This document shows, in pieces, positions 44,601 to 54,309 of a DNA stretch of 64,000 nt. Numbering within the stretch: the stretch's first letter is position 1; the number at the start of each line of letters is the position of its first letter. The translations under genes were made by a program, and so were the position numbers. The stretch spans positions 1-64,000 of the forward strand of contig WWBZ02000002.1 of the NCBI GenBank assembly GCA_011503125.2, in the 5' to 3' direction. The notes under the pieces were generated by a model. That model did no database searches, was not told where the DNA came from, and worked only from the letters and a program-made list of their open reading frames with translations. The DNA is from Botryosphaeria dothidea (Eukaryota; Ascomycota; Dothideomycetes; Botryosphaeriales; Botryosphaeriaceae).

Positions 44601-45770
44601 TCGTTCATCGGAATGGGCCCGCTCTCGGCCGCCCCAACCAGTGCAGGAGGCATGGGCCAGCACAACTCAGCCAGCACACTTCCGTCCCCTGGTCTGGCTC
44701 AGCTGGCGAGAATGAGTCCGTACGGCTTTCCTCCAGGGTCTGAAGACGACTACGACTACGATTACAAGCTTGAGCAGTTGATGAAGCTGCGGAAAGGCGC
44801 ATTCGGTGGCGCAGGCACCGCCAGTCCTGGGGGTAGTGCAAGCAGTAGCCCTAGGAATTCCAGTCCTCTGAGTTACTTTCCTGGAAGTTTTCCTGGGAGA
44901 GGAGGCAGTCCCGTAGCGACTAGGACAAAGAGTGCGTTAGACACGTACTCGGACCTTCCTGAAGTGGAGGAGACGCCAAATGAGGGTACTGCTGACGTCG
45001 AGGATGAGGAGGAGGATGAATCAGAGACTAATGATGAAGCCCTGGTGTCTGAGATCAACAGGACCGACTCCGCATCTGAGGTCAGCGCTTCGGTATACGA
45101 TAACATGCAAAGCAGCAAGCAGTCGGAGAACGAGAGTCCCTCTAGCCCCGTCGCGTCAGCACAGAAGAAACTCCCCCACCAAATCAACACCAACTACGAG
45201 TCTTTCCTCCCCGATCACCCGGGAAACATCCCTCCTTCAGTTCCTGCATCCGCCATCTCCACCACTTCCACCACCTCTCTTCCTACGAGCCACACCTCCG
45301 CCGGCGGTTACCCCATCACGACATCCGCCTCCGCCTCCTCCAACATCCCTCCTGCCCCGCTTCTTTCGCCGACTTCGCCATCGCAGCTGCAGGCAACAGG
45401 GATTCCCGATCCCCAGAAGTCGCTCCCGCTCTCCTCGGCCGATCAAGCACCCTTCCACCCATACGGCGGCGGTGCCGGCGCTAACCGCGACTCATCGTCC
45501 GCCTCGATCGCAGTCTTCTCGCCACTCTCGCCGACGTCGTCGACGCTCGCCGAACATCCGAATCGCAAGTCTGGTGGGAGGCACAGCAGGACGAGTAGCG
45601 GTGGGATGGATAGCGTGGCATATGTGAAGGAGCGGATAGATGAAGAAAGCAGTGAAGAGAGTAGTATCAGAAGGCCGGAGTTTAGGTGGGTGTTGGAGAG
45701 GAGGAGGACGAGTGGGACGGGGGAGGTGGAGGTTATAGGGAGGGAGATTGTTGAGGGCGGGAGGATTTAG
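41634..45770 (+). CDS. Uncharacterised 1378-residue acidic, serine-rich protein
   Basis: One uninterrupted ORF. The N-terminus is Pro/Ser/Gln-rich. A conserved-looking block near residues 250-320 contains KSGKRGLNLLNPMSLLLRRR and DPSIRGHIVHDFSAPKPRR. The centre has repeated Asp/Tyr/Gly-rich acidic segments (for example DYDDDYRDDGYGGYGSYS). Another ordered-looking block at about 960-1000 has VYGGYFGPRDVLGRSVSGRY followed by REPNLTPITERSEYS. The C-terminus carries FRWVLERRRTSGTGEVEVIG. Motif islands in a disordered background suggest a regulatory or scaffold protein. I recognise no domain and propose no function. It converges on the thiolase gene. Confidence 0.83.
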   Translation: MAPSNVFSYLRPHHRRASSQPNSPEPPLSASSQISPTNPQQFHDIFSPTSAPQQHQLPQPPNPHRFQLADASSSNSNSPVSPFPPVLPPIPRVASRSEPPAPQKQVPRNQRRSVPPPATNTIQEQGRQLSTRGGDAWVAQQGSSVGSQQVTSPPAEQPKPSPDPVLSPDSWRDTASRRISAPTGFRSKGQRAPGAATAGQNGPLIDQVPSFPHGDPPVPSFQSPYMMSQSSLSSSGLSEKVSNAKPATPVQHGKSGKRGLNLLNPMSLLLRRRSAQALQHLSEESLVTHRNNVVPAMKMGDDFDPSIRGHIVHDFSAPKPRRTVSYDPSASTNTLGLSDTDTRRQSRRTDDESPSKRDRSHTPVFKENFDDNTEADDEKRKSAIRAETLANHDFLARNGVPDSSEPEPPAPPFGRISASGPQMTRKAIPPPLTQVPVREDASGGLATVPEASPTSPISTESKRSSTAKTPPKSRSRATSGADSGFQPAGLPAHMTSRASRFSFQIAGVDSAAQEKLLEEKHRQKVAAREQSGRAEDDYGDEEDDLFDYDNIDEDMFPGFEEEVPTIGDYDDDYRDDGYGGYGSYSNSGPAPGLASFDFNTLNGRVPFSSTLSPISAGGESSLATPRDPSGNVIGSAITDDHQKFAPAPSPLGAPPVNGNHQDSPEATGLGLVGSESLSNDLAQMHLSPDVVPERQQTFSDQPQRDNILDDDDDLYFDDGLIGEPDPPEDGETFDESVFDDPNHPLYERPAPAMPSQRFVDAGQDSDDLDPEDEHATKSGLAPHPSTRGNRRPFQASSDPFEFSSPQDYFSALVEATHKADADGRFVRKNSVATTHQSLHSKDEDESEEQNRNTVRDSQDTAPSLIPDSGRVSGATEIFPPNALNDLGDLAFDPDAYGDDYGDGFDDYDSALEDDPIIAAANAEALANDYEGEYGSEFGFYASSNDSAEAVYGGYFGPRDVLGRSVSGRYAVREPNLTPITERSEYSTRNSFIGMGPLSAAPTSAGGMGQHNSASTLPSPGLAQLARMSPYGFPPGSEDDYDYDYKLEQLMKLRKGAFGGAGTASPGGSASSSPRNSSPLSYFPGSFPGRGGSPVATRTKSALDTYSDLPEVEETPNEGTADVEDEEEDESETNDEALVSEINRTDSASEVSASVYDNMQSSKQSENESPSSPVASAQKKLPHQINTNYESFLPDHPGNIPPSVPASAISTTSTTSLPTSHTSAGGYPITTSASASSNIPPAPLLSPTSPSQLQATGIPDPQKSLPLSSADQAPFHPYGGGAGANRDSSSASIAVFSPLSPTSSTLAEHPNRKSGGRHSRTSSGGMDSVAYVKERIDEESSEESSIRRPEFRWVLERRRTSGTGEVEVIGREIVEGGRI

Positions 45771-46994
45771 TCATGGATGGAGATGGTTTTGGTTTGAGAT
45801 CGCTTTATACCAGTTTCGAAGAGAAGGAACTCGTGAAGATTGAACGGAGGAAGGGAGTTGGATACCAAAGATTCTTCTTGTTTTTTGAGTCATCGTGGGT
45901 GGATAAATATCCTTGGGATGCATAGCAACGGCGTTTTTTATTTCCTGCTCATTCGCGCATGCACCACCACCCCCTTTAAAGAACAATGGAGGGCTCACCT
46001 AATCCTCGATTTTCTAATCCTTATTTAATCTTCTTTTCATCCCTCTTATTTTCTTTAGTGGGGACGGGTCGTTTAGAGGCGGTTACTATGCTCATAGCTT
46101 TTGACGATGCACCTTACTTGGAATTGGCTGATGGGCATGGCCTTCACTAGTCCCCTCCTCGCCAGTCATTTCGCGTTTTTCTTTTTTGCCTTAAGCAACA
46201 CGAGAAAGGAAGTTTGATATTCCCCAATACCTTGCGTCTACACTTCCGTTTTGCCTTCTCCCCCCCGCCCCCCCCCCCTTTTTTTTTTCTATCCAGGTCT
46301 TTGTGTTCGGTAACAATACCCCCCACGAGAAAATTAGCTACGGCAGTTGGTGTATTTCTCTTATTTTCTTATTTGATAGACATATGCGCTCGTGCAAAGA
46401 GGAGGGACAAGATTAAGGGAGGGGAGAAACAAAAGAGTAGGAGGTACATACACACATACGAACGCTCGGCTTAGATTTCGAGTAGTGTAGGGCGGTTCTC
46501 TTTCTCTAATTTTAATCATAATATTAAGACGTCCTGGTTTACCGTTAAGTGAAAGAGAAGCCGATGCGGAGGGGATTTCTACGAGAGATCGACGAGTTAT
46601 ACTATGCACGCCCTCTCCCTCACCGAGAATAGACTTAGTAGACTGTTTCCCAAATTTCTTAATGCTTTTAGAACGGCCGTATAATGCAGTGAGCAACCAC
46701 GAGTGCATTATATCAGATGAAAGTGACCAGACGAAAAGATAAGATGAGACGACACTCTAAGAGGCAAGAGGTATGATTGCCTAATTAGGAAAGACAGCAT
46801 AGTCCACCATCGAGTTCTAATAGTATTTCCTGATGCATGACTACGAGGGAGGGCCGCACACCTCCGAAGCCATCATGTCACTACACATAAAAGTTGAAAA
46901 AGCTATGATTTACTTCCAAGTTCGTGAGAGAAACATACATTCTATTTCATTTTCAAAAGTTGCACATGAAACTTATTCAGTTCCCACCCCCCCC
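45771..46994. other. Intergenic region between convergent genes
   Basis: 1,224 bp holding both 3' UTRs, relatively AT-rich. It includes a C-run joined to a T-run at about 46,260-46,289 and no supported gene. Confidence 0.6.
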
Positions 46995-48641
46995 TTACTC
47001 CGCAACCCAAACGGCCGCCATACCCATCCCCGTGCCCACGCACATGCTCGTCACGCCAATCTGCTGCTTCCTTCTCCTCAGCTCATACAGCAGCGTGCTG
47101 ACCTGCCTCGCGCCGGTGCAGCCGAGCGGGTGGCCGAACGCAATAGCGCCACCCTTGGGGTTGACCTTGCTGACATCCAGGCCGAGCTCCTCGATGCAGA
47201 AGACGCACTGGGAGGCGAAAGCCTCGTTGATCTCGTAGATGTCGACATCATCCTTGGACAGGCCCGTCTTCTGGAGGGCGACGGGGATGGCGGCGGCGGG
47301 ACCGACGCCCATAAGCAGCGGCGGCACGCCGACGACGGAGGCCTGGACGAACTTGCCGAGGATGGGCTGGCCGAGGCGCAGGGCGGTGCTGCGCTTCATG
47401 AGCAGCACGGCGGCGGCGCCGTCGCTGACCTGCGACGCGTTCCCGGCGTGGATGCTTCCGTCCTTTGCGAAGGCGGGCCTGATCTTGCCGAGCGACTCGG
47501 CCGTCATGCCGGGGCGCACGCCGTCGTCTTTCGCGACGGTGATGCGCTTCTCCTCGTCCGTCTTGGGGTCCTGCCACAGGATGTTGTCGAGCGGCACGAT
47601 CTCCTCGTCGAAGAGCCCCTCCTTCTGCGCCTTCTCGGCCTTCTGGAACGAGGCCGCCGCGAAGGCGTCCTGCTTCGCCCGCTGCACGCCCTTGTCCTTG
47701 GCCATGGCCTCCGACAGCACGCCCATGGGCACTTTGCAGTTCTTGGATTCCGCGACCGAGTCGAGCAGCTCCGAGAATTCGCTGACGGCTTGAGGGCTGT
47801 TTGGGAAAGAGAGAAGGGTCAGCACCATGTCGAGCAGCTAGCAGCGCTCTGTCCAAACACCAGAGACCAGCTTGTTCCCCAAGGTATGTCCAACTTACCC
47901 ATACTGCGTGCTCATGCTCTCCACACCCGCACCGACGCCCACCTCAATCATGCCCGCCTTGATCGCATTCGCAATATCCACGCACGCCTGCAGGCCGGAG
48001 CTGCACTGGCGGTTCAAGCTCTTGACGCCGCTCGACAGCGGAAACCCCGCCGCGATGGCAGCAGCACGGAACTCGGTGGCGCCGCCGCCGGGGGCCAGCA
48101 CGGTGCCGACGGCCACGTCCTCGACGACGCTCGGATCGATCTTGGAGCGGGTGATCAGCGCCTTGAAGGCGCCGACGAGCAGATCCGAGGCCTGGGTGTC
48201 CTTGAAGCCGCCCTTGCCGCCCTTGGTGATGGGCGTGCGCAGGGCGCAGGTGACGACGATCTGGAGGTGTTAGAGAAGACGGCGATGCCCTGCGATCATG
48301 ACTGGATCATGCTTTGAGAGAGAGGAGAAGAGAGGGGGAGCTGTAGGCAGATGCCGGATGGGTTTCCCCGCGGTGATTGGTCTCAACCTCTCAAAAAGTG
48401 TGTTCTCCGCGGCGATTCGTGCGTGCAACTTACATCATCGGGATGCTTCTCCAACAACGCTGCCTTTCCGCCCGGGACCGAGGAGCCGGTGGAGGAGATG
48501 TGGTCAGAGACCTGAGAGAGGCGTTCCTGCGCTGGCGGACGAGCAGAAGATGTCAGCATTCGGCCGTATGCTTATGGAGGGGCTCTTCTTCAGAGCTCGG
48601 TGGAGCTTACCCTTAGCGTTGGTGCCGGCCTGGTTTGCCAT
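46995..48641 (-). CDS. Peroxisomal 3-ketoacyl-CoA thiolase (PTS2)
   Basis: Exons 48641-48611, 48531-48434, 48260-47899 and 47796-46995 (introns 79, 173 and 102 nt) give 430 residues. It catalyses the last step of fatty-acid beta-oxidation, cleaving 3-ketoacyl-CoA with CoA to acetyl-CoA and a shortened acyl-CoA. The N-terminus contains a peroxisomal PTS2 signal (R14-L-x5-H21-I22), seen only after splicing exon 1 to exon 2. The thiolase catalytic residues are present: Cys129 in LNRQCSSG, His386 in GHPLGCTG and Cys416 in CVGTGMG, with the NEAF motif before them. Length is normal for POT1/Fox3-type enzymes. A full LINE begins about 420 bp upstream of the start codon. Confidence 0.93.
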
Positions 48642-49047
48642 GGTGTCTTGAGAAGAAATCGAAGAGGCGAGAAGAGAATTAGGACGGCAAAGCTGGAGAA
48701 GCGGGATCTGTGGGGTAGGAGAATGCGGAGGAGAGTGGGAAAGGGTTATAAACGGTGAAGAAGGGGAGTTGTGGGCTTGCGGACGAGAAGGCCCAGCTGA
48801 TGCTCGACGGCATGCCGAGGCTGTCCGCATCCAGATTAGCGCCCCGGATTGCCGATTAGTCATGCGCTTCACATGTCAAAAGTCTGGGGAAAATGTGCCT
48901 TTTCACAAGCCTACAGCCGCACTATGCCGTCACGCTCCAGAATCCGCCCGTCAGCAGCGGTCAGCACTCCGGACGACATGCTTTAACGTCGGCCCGATCA
49001 AACGTGCTGCAGTTCCTGGATTACATATCTGACGCAAAACCATGGCT
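48642..49047. promoter_or_regulatory. Remaining promoter region of the thiolase gene
   Basis: About 406 bp between the thiolase ATG and the left target duplication of the LINE. It holds a CCGAGG hexamer at 48815-48820 and no gene. Anything that lay further upstream is now 5.5 kb away because of the LINE insertion. Confidence 0.55.
48815..48820 (-). promoter_or_regulatory. CCTCGG element, candidate fatty-acid regulator site
   Basis: CCTCGG on the minus strand, about 175 bp before the thiolase start codon. CCTCGG is the known core site of the FarA/FarB fatty-acid-responsive zinc-cluster regulators of beta-oxidation genes in Aspergillus. A single 6-mer can occur by chance, so this is suggestive only. 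Confidence 0.4.
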
Positions 49048-49061
49048 TATAAGAATGTCTC
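49048..49061. repeat. Target site duplication (left) of full-length LINE copy D
   Basis: TATAAGAATGTCTC, repeated exactly at 54534-54547 directly after the LINE tail. The flanking bases differ, so the duplication is 14 bp and fixes both ends of the element. Confidence 0.95.
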
Positions 49062-49151
49062 GGCCGCGAAATCCTACTGCACGCGTCCTCGTCGCCGCGG
49101 CTGGTAATATCCATCAGAGGAGAGTCTCTGATGGGTAGCTGAGTGCAGAGG
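49062..49151 (+). ncRNA. HDV-like self-cleaving ribozyme at the LINE 5' end (predicted)
   Basis: The first 90 nt fit the nested double-pseudoknot of HDV-like ribozymes. P1: GGCCGCG (49062-49068) with CGCGGCT (49096-49102), including a G-U pair at the cleavage position. P2: CCTACTGCAC (49073-49082) with GTGCAGAGG (49143-49151), one bulged A. P3: GCG/CGC (49083-49085, 49093-49095). L3: TCCTCGT, sharing UCCUCG with HDV. P1.1: CC (49087-49088) with GG (49103-49104). P4: CCATCAGAG/CTCTGATGG (49111-49119, 49126-49134). J4/2 GTAGCTGA supplies a candidate catalytic C at 49139. Such ribozymes cut 5' of their first base, which here is the first base of the element. In R2- and RTE-type elements they are known to release the element RNA from a read-through transcript. 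Confidence 0.82.
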
Positions 49152-50185
49152 TGATGATTGGCAGTCTGCAACACGCCATTGCAGGCTGTTGGGGTGCGGC
49201 TTCGACGCGATGAAAATTTTTCATCGACGCGCCGACCGCGACCACAACCACGCTGCCTACTGCCTCCGCTTGGGCAACGCGACCATCCATCCAGGGAGGC
49301 CCATCGAGGGAAACTGGGATACGAAAACCACCCGACGTACGACTACCTGGCTCGCAGCCAGGCCCGACGCTGGCCCATCCAGCCAGCCGATGTGGACGCG
49401 CCCTAGGCGTATGACAGGACACCCTTGGGCTTGCACCGGCTCTGAGATCGCTGAGAACGCGGCGAGGGCGCAGGGGAACCTCTTTTCTGAGAACTTGTTA
49501 AGACTAACGTGTTGTAGACCCTCGGTGCGAAACCTATTAAGGCCTCGAGGCCTCCGACCGCGAAGCCCTTGTTAAGGCCCAACCTCGAGAACTCGTTAAG
49601 GCCTCTCCGAGAGAGCCGATCCGGTACGCACATAGGAGACCTAACAGAGGGTCTTAATAGGCGTGGTGCTCGCAACCTGGCACGATGCGACCGGTCGGCT
49701 CGACGAGACGGAAATATGGGCAAGCTCTGGGGAAGGGAAACACAGGCCAGCTTCGACGGCCCTCAGCGAACCTGTTAAGCGGGCGTCTAGGCGACTCAAC
49801 GGAGGGTCTTAATAGGCGTGGAGCACGCAACCTATGACGATGACACAGGCCAGCGGTAAGGGGAGGCTCTCGAGGAGTCACAGGCCAGTCGCGCAGAGAC
49901 TCAACACGTTAGAAACACAGGCCAGCTCAGGACAAGAGGGGATACAAGCTTGGTTAGTAGGAGCGGGTGGAGCAGGTCGCCCGGCGTGGGATCTAGTCCG
50001 TTACCCCTTCTGCAAGACACGGTCGGCCTGTCATGGGGAGACCCTTACAGGCAACGCGAAACGGGGACCTGGTGAGTGTAGGGTGTTGCGCCCCTGCACG
50101 ATACCTGGGCTGCCCGCGGGGCGTAGTGCGCAGCAGCCACTGCTGGCTCCGAGGACCTCACCCCTTCGCTGGGCTCTGACCCTCG
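49152..50185 (+). other. LINE D 5' leader with subrepeats
   Basis: It lies between the ribozyme fold and ORF1. It contains two identical 20-bp blocks ending AATAGGCGTGG (49647-49666 and 49802-49821) and four copies of CACAGGCCAG (49741, 49844, 49879, 49916). A short perfect hairpin GATGAAAA-T-TTTTCATC lies near 49209-49225. Subrepeats in a LINE leader may act as internal promoter or RNA structure, but that is inference. The leader is not found in copy F, whose 5' region is different. Confidence 0.6.
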
Positions 50186-50959
50186 GTGCACCTGGATGGC
50201 AGGCAGGATCACGTCCTGGCCGGAGAGACTGCTGCGTGGCTCGAGAGAACGGATGCGCGTGTCGGTATGCATAGAGACGGGACTGTTCGCCTCCAAACCA
50301 ACGCTGAAGCAAACGAGAATGAACAACTAGGAGCTTTTAGGATAGAGCGCCGGCGATGCATGCTTAAGGAGCAAACAGGGATTACTCAGGCAGGAGGGGT
50401 TTGGCCCGGCCCTGACTGTGGAGGCCGCAATGAGAAGCGGCTGAAAACTGGGGTAGGGGCCTGGATAGACCTTTGGGAGACTGGAGGTTATAGGCATGTC
50501 GAACCCTACTGCAACTTTGTACATAGATACAATTGTATGATTTCCTGCCACGAGTGCCCTAAAGAGAAGACGCAATGTGCAAACTGCAACCAAGAGCATA
50601 CGGCCTGGAGCAACTCCTGCCCAACGCGCAGAGCCCGTCAGGCTAAGGCCACCAAGGCCCGCCTGGCGGCACCAGAGAGACATAGAGGAGGCACCCCTAC
50701 GGCTAAGACACAGCCCCAAACCAACTGGTTGACGGTTGGGCCAAGGAAGAGGCCCAGAGAAGAGGAGCCGACCAAGAGAGGGCCAGGCAGGCCAAGGGAC
50801 CTAAGCCGCCCCCCGCCTCCTAACCAGATGCGGTTCACCGGACTCAACAGCTCCCAGCATGCCTCGGGGGAAGAGCCCACGAGAACTCCCGCCTCCTCGC
50901 AACCCATACCACCAACCCCCTCGCAACCTGACTTAGAAATGGAAGGAAGTCAATGTTAG
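50186..50959 (+). CDS. LINE D ORF1, Cys/His-knuckle protein (257 residues)
   Basis: Open from the ATG at 50186 to the TAG at 50957-50959. Cys/His residues are concentrated in MISCHECPKEKTQCANCNQE followed by HTAWSNSC (about residues 117-147). They match the second half of the zinc-knuckle array seen, after allowing for RIP, in copy F (about 11,770-11,940). The first knuckle of F is missing here and the upstream sequence is unrelated. A basic Arg/Lys/Pro-rich tail follows. ORF1 proteins of LINEs bind the element RNA. The true start is uncertain because the N-terminal 110 residues have no counterpart in F-type copies. The last codons overlap the ORF2 start. Confidence 0.6.
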   Translation: MHLDGRQDHVLAGETAAWLERTDARVGMHRDGTVRLQTNAEANENEQLGAFRIERRRCMLKEQTGITQAGGVWPGPDCGGRNEKRLKTGVGAWIDLWETGGYRHVEPYCNFVHRYNCMISCHECPKEKTQCANCNQEHTAWSNSCPTRRARQAKATKARLAAPERHRGGTPTAKTQPQTNWLTVGPRKRPREEEPTKRGPGRPRDLSRPPPPNQMRFTGLNSSQHASGEEPTRTPASSQPIPPTPSQPDLEMEGSQC

Positions 50960-53900
50960 ACATAAGCTCTCTCTCTATCGTGCAGTATAACGTCCATAAG
51001 AGTAAGGATAGGGTGATGCTCCCGTTCTTTAAGGAGGTTGACCCAAGGATCCACTGTATCCTGGCTATCCAGGAGCCTTGGAGGAACCCGAGGGTCAAGA
51101 CAACAGCAAGATACCCTGCCTACCACACAGTTTTCCCTTAGGAGGGAGTGGCAAGAACCTGCTTCTTTATAAGCAAGGCTATTGCCCCCGACTCCTGGTA
51201 AGCAATAGTCTACTCACCAGATCTCATCACACTATCCATTACCACTAAGACACGTACAATCTATATCCATAACTACTATAATCCCCTACCAGCCTCCCAT
51301 ACTAGTACGGCCCTAGAAACTCTATCTCTTCTCCTAGAAGCCCTTAGAAAACCAGGGGAGCATATCCTCCTAGGAGACTTTAACCTTCACTATCCTATCT
51401 GGGGGGGTATAACCGCCCTAAGACACCATACCCTTGCAGATAACCTTATCGAAATAGCTACTACAGCCAACCTTAACCTAGCCCTCCTAAGAGGCACTAT
51501 TACGAGGAGAGAGGGTAGTAGCGAGAGTACTCTAGACCTTATCTTTACCACACAGTAGCTAGAGGAGAGGATCCTTAGTTGCGGAGTCAGTCAGGAGCTT
51601 AAATCATCCTCTGACCACCTACCTATCCTTACTATACTCGATTTTTCCCTTACCCCCGCGGAACCACGCCCCCTAAGGCCCTAGTGGAAGAAAGTAGACT
51701 GGAAGAGAACTAATAATGTGCTCCAATTAAAGCTCAAACACCTTAAAGCAGCCCCTCTTGACACTAAAGCAGACCTAGATTACTTTACTATACTACTCCA
51801 GGAGGCCATCCAAAGGACAATCCAGGAGACTATCCCAGCAGCGAGACCCTCGCCCTGGGCCTCTATGCAATGGACAAAGGAGTATTCGGACCTAGTGCAC
51901 TAGGCTAGAGCAGCTAGAAGGAAGTGGATAGCCACAGGGAGGGAGGAGGACTGGGTAGTTTACCAAACTATTGCTAATAGCAAGAAGAGGCAGATCAGAA
52001 GAGACAGAATAAAAGCATGGCGCAGAATAGTAGCCGAGATAACCTTAGACTCTTCTACACTCTGGAAGCTCTTAAGGTGGGCAAGAACAAGGGCATTAGA
52101 GCCGCCAGCCCCACCCCAGTTCCCACCCCTTCAGGGAGCAGATGGACAACTACGTTACGACAACCAGTCTAAGGCGGAAATCCTCACCAACCAGTTCTTC
52201 CCCCCTCCCAGGGCCACCGACCTCTTAGATCTAGATGGGTGTATATACCCAGAGCCAGTAGAGATCCCCCAAGGCGTTACCGAAGAGCAGGTCCTCCACA
52301 CCATCAAGAAGCTTCCCCCAGACAAGGCACCAGGCCTAGACAAGATCATCAACAGGTTCCTAAAGCAATGCGCTGAGACACTAAGGGGACCCCTCACCAG
52401 GCTCTTCCAGGGATGCCTCGTACTTGGATACCACCCTAGGCAGTTCAAAAGCTCTATTACCGTAGTCCTAAGGAAACCACAGAGAGATAACTATACCAAA
52501 GCCAAGTCATTTAGACTAATTGCTTTACTTAATACGCTAGGAAAGCTACTTAAGAGGATTATAGTAGATCGGATCTCCTAGGCGACTGAAGCCTATAAAC
52601 TACTTCCCGATACATAGATAGGAGCTAGGAGAAACAGGTCAGCAGTAGCAGCTCTCGACCTACTTACGGAACAGATCTATACTATCTAGGCGCAAGATCC
52701 GGGGCTGGTAGCCTCAGTCCTTAGCCTAGACATCTCAGGGGCATACGATCATATATCCCACAAGAGACTCCTCTATAATATAAGAATGGCGAGGCTCCCC
52801 GAATGGGTAGAAAGATTCACGCACTCCTTCCTACAGGACCGGACCACTCAGCTATCTTTTAGGGACTTTACTAGCCCGCCAATCCAGACCTCAACCGGGA
52901 TTCCCCAGGGATCCTCCCTATCCCTAATCCTCTATCTATTCTTTGCCTCTAATCTACTCACATAGCTACGTAAGGGTAATACCTTCCCCCTTAGATTCGT
53001 CGACGATACTAATATCCTAGCCTTTAGTAGATCTATAGAATAAAACTATAGGATACTAGAGGGAGCATACCAAGTTTACGAGCACTGGGCAGCTACCTAC
53101 GGGTCAGCGTTCTCGCCAGACAAGTACCACCTTATCCACTTTATAAGAAAGCCGAGGAGATTCAATATGGCAGCAGATATCCGCATCCCTGGATTTGCTG
53201 GACACCCAGAGCCCACGATAAAGATCCTGGGAATCCACGTAGACAACAAGCTTAGATAGGGACCCTATATTAGGGAAACAGGAGCTAAGGCAATCAAATA
53301 GTGCATATCTCTCTCCCGACTCGCAGTATCCACCTAGGGAGCCTCATTTACTAAAGCCCGCCACATCTATACGGCCGTGGTAAGGCCAGCCCTTACTTAT
53401 GGCTGTGGAGTATAGCATGCCCCGGAGGGGACCCCAGGGTGGAGGAAAACAGCCATCCAGCCACTACAGAAGATCTAAAACCAGTGCCTACGCACCATCT
53501 CAGGAGCGTATAAGTTAACCAGCATACAAACCTTAGAGCATGAGACGGGGATTCCCCCACTCTTATTACACCTGGATAAACTAGCACTAGCCTAAACTAT
53601 TAGAGCTAGAGATGGCCCAGTTGCAGTAGTAGTAGAGGAAACTTGCTAGAGTATTAAATAGATAGCTAGGGCTACTCTGAGTGCTGGAGGTGCCGCTAGC
53701 CCAGCTAGGAGATCCCTACTCAGGAAAAAGGCAAACTCCCTCTTTCACTGCTACCCCCCTACCTACTAGAGCCTCCCAGAGCGAACAAGACTACGTATAA
53801 TATACAGGAACAAGTAGAAGGAGAGATGGATAAAGTTTACTAGCCAAGGAAGGCAAGGCAAGCTAGTAGCCCAAAGTACACAGTGGAACCCAAAAATCAG

Positions 53901-54309
53901 ACAAATCCACAGCGAACTGCCCAAGCCACAGAGCACACTCGCCACTCTACTACGTACAGAGCACATTAGACTAGAGGACTTTCTCTCCAGGCGCAAGGTG
54001 CCAGGGCACCTTAGCCCTGCCTGCCCATGCGGCTGGCATAGATAAACCCCAAAGCATATCCTCCTCTTCTGCCCCGACTTCCAACAGAGTAGGGCATAGA
54101 TGCTCCAAAAGGCAGGAACTACGGACTACTATTCCCTCCTCTCAACGAAGAAGGGGATCAAAGCAGCGACAGACTGGTTCTTACGCCTAGGGCTGCTTAA
54201 GCAATTCAGCCTAGCAAGAGAACTAATCCAGGAGGGTAACCAGGAAGAGGAACCAGGAGGACCACCAGGACCACCAGGACCACCAGGACCCGGACAACTA
54301 CGAGGATAA
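50953..54309 (+). pseudogene. LINE D ORF2 (endonuclease and reverse transcriptase), about twenty RIP-type stops
   Basis: The ORF2 ATG (50953-50955) overlaps the ORF1 stop in ATGTTAG. One frame runs 1,119 codons to the stop at 54307-54309. It holds an APE-like endonuclease (IVQYNVHKSKD near the start, LLGDFN about 51,365, SSDHLPI about 51,610) and a reverse transcriptase (STGIPQGSSLS about 52,895, catalytic FVDD about 52,995). Next is a thumb/connection region with LQKI-NQCLRTISGAYK (about 53,465), and then a terminal CPCGWH-x-CPDF Cys-His motif (about 54,025-54,080). The end is a GPPGPPGPPGPG tail. I see no RNase H motif. All stops are TAG or TAA, the first at 51139. No frameshift is needed. 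Confidence 0.85.

Noticed and set aside
46833..48317. 494-codon plus-strand ORF
   Set aside because: It is the antisense shadow of the thiolase gene, which has all catalytic motifs, a PTS2 signal and consistent introns on the other strand.
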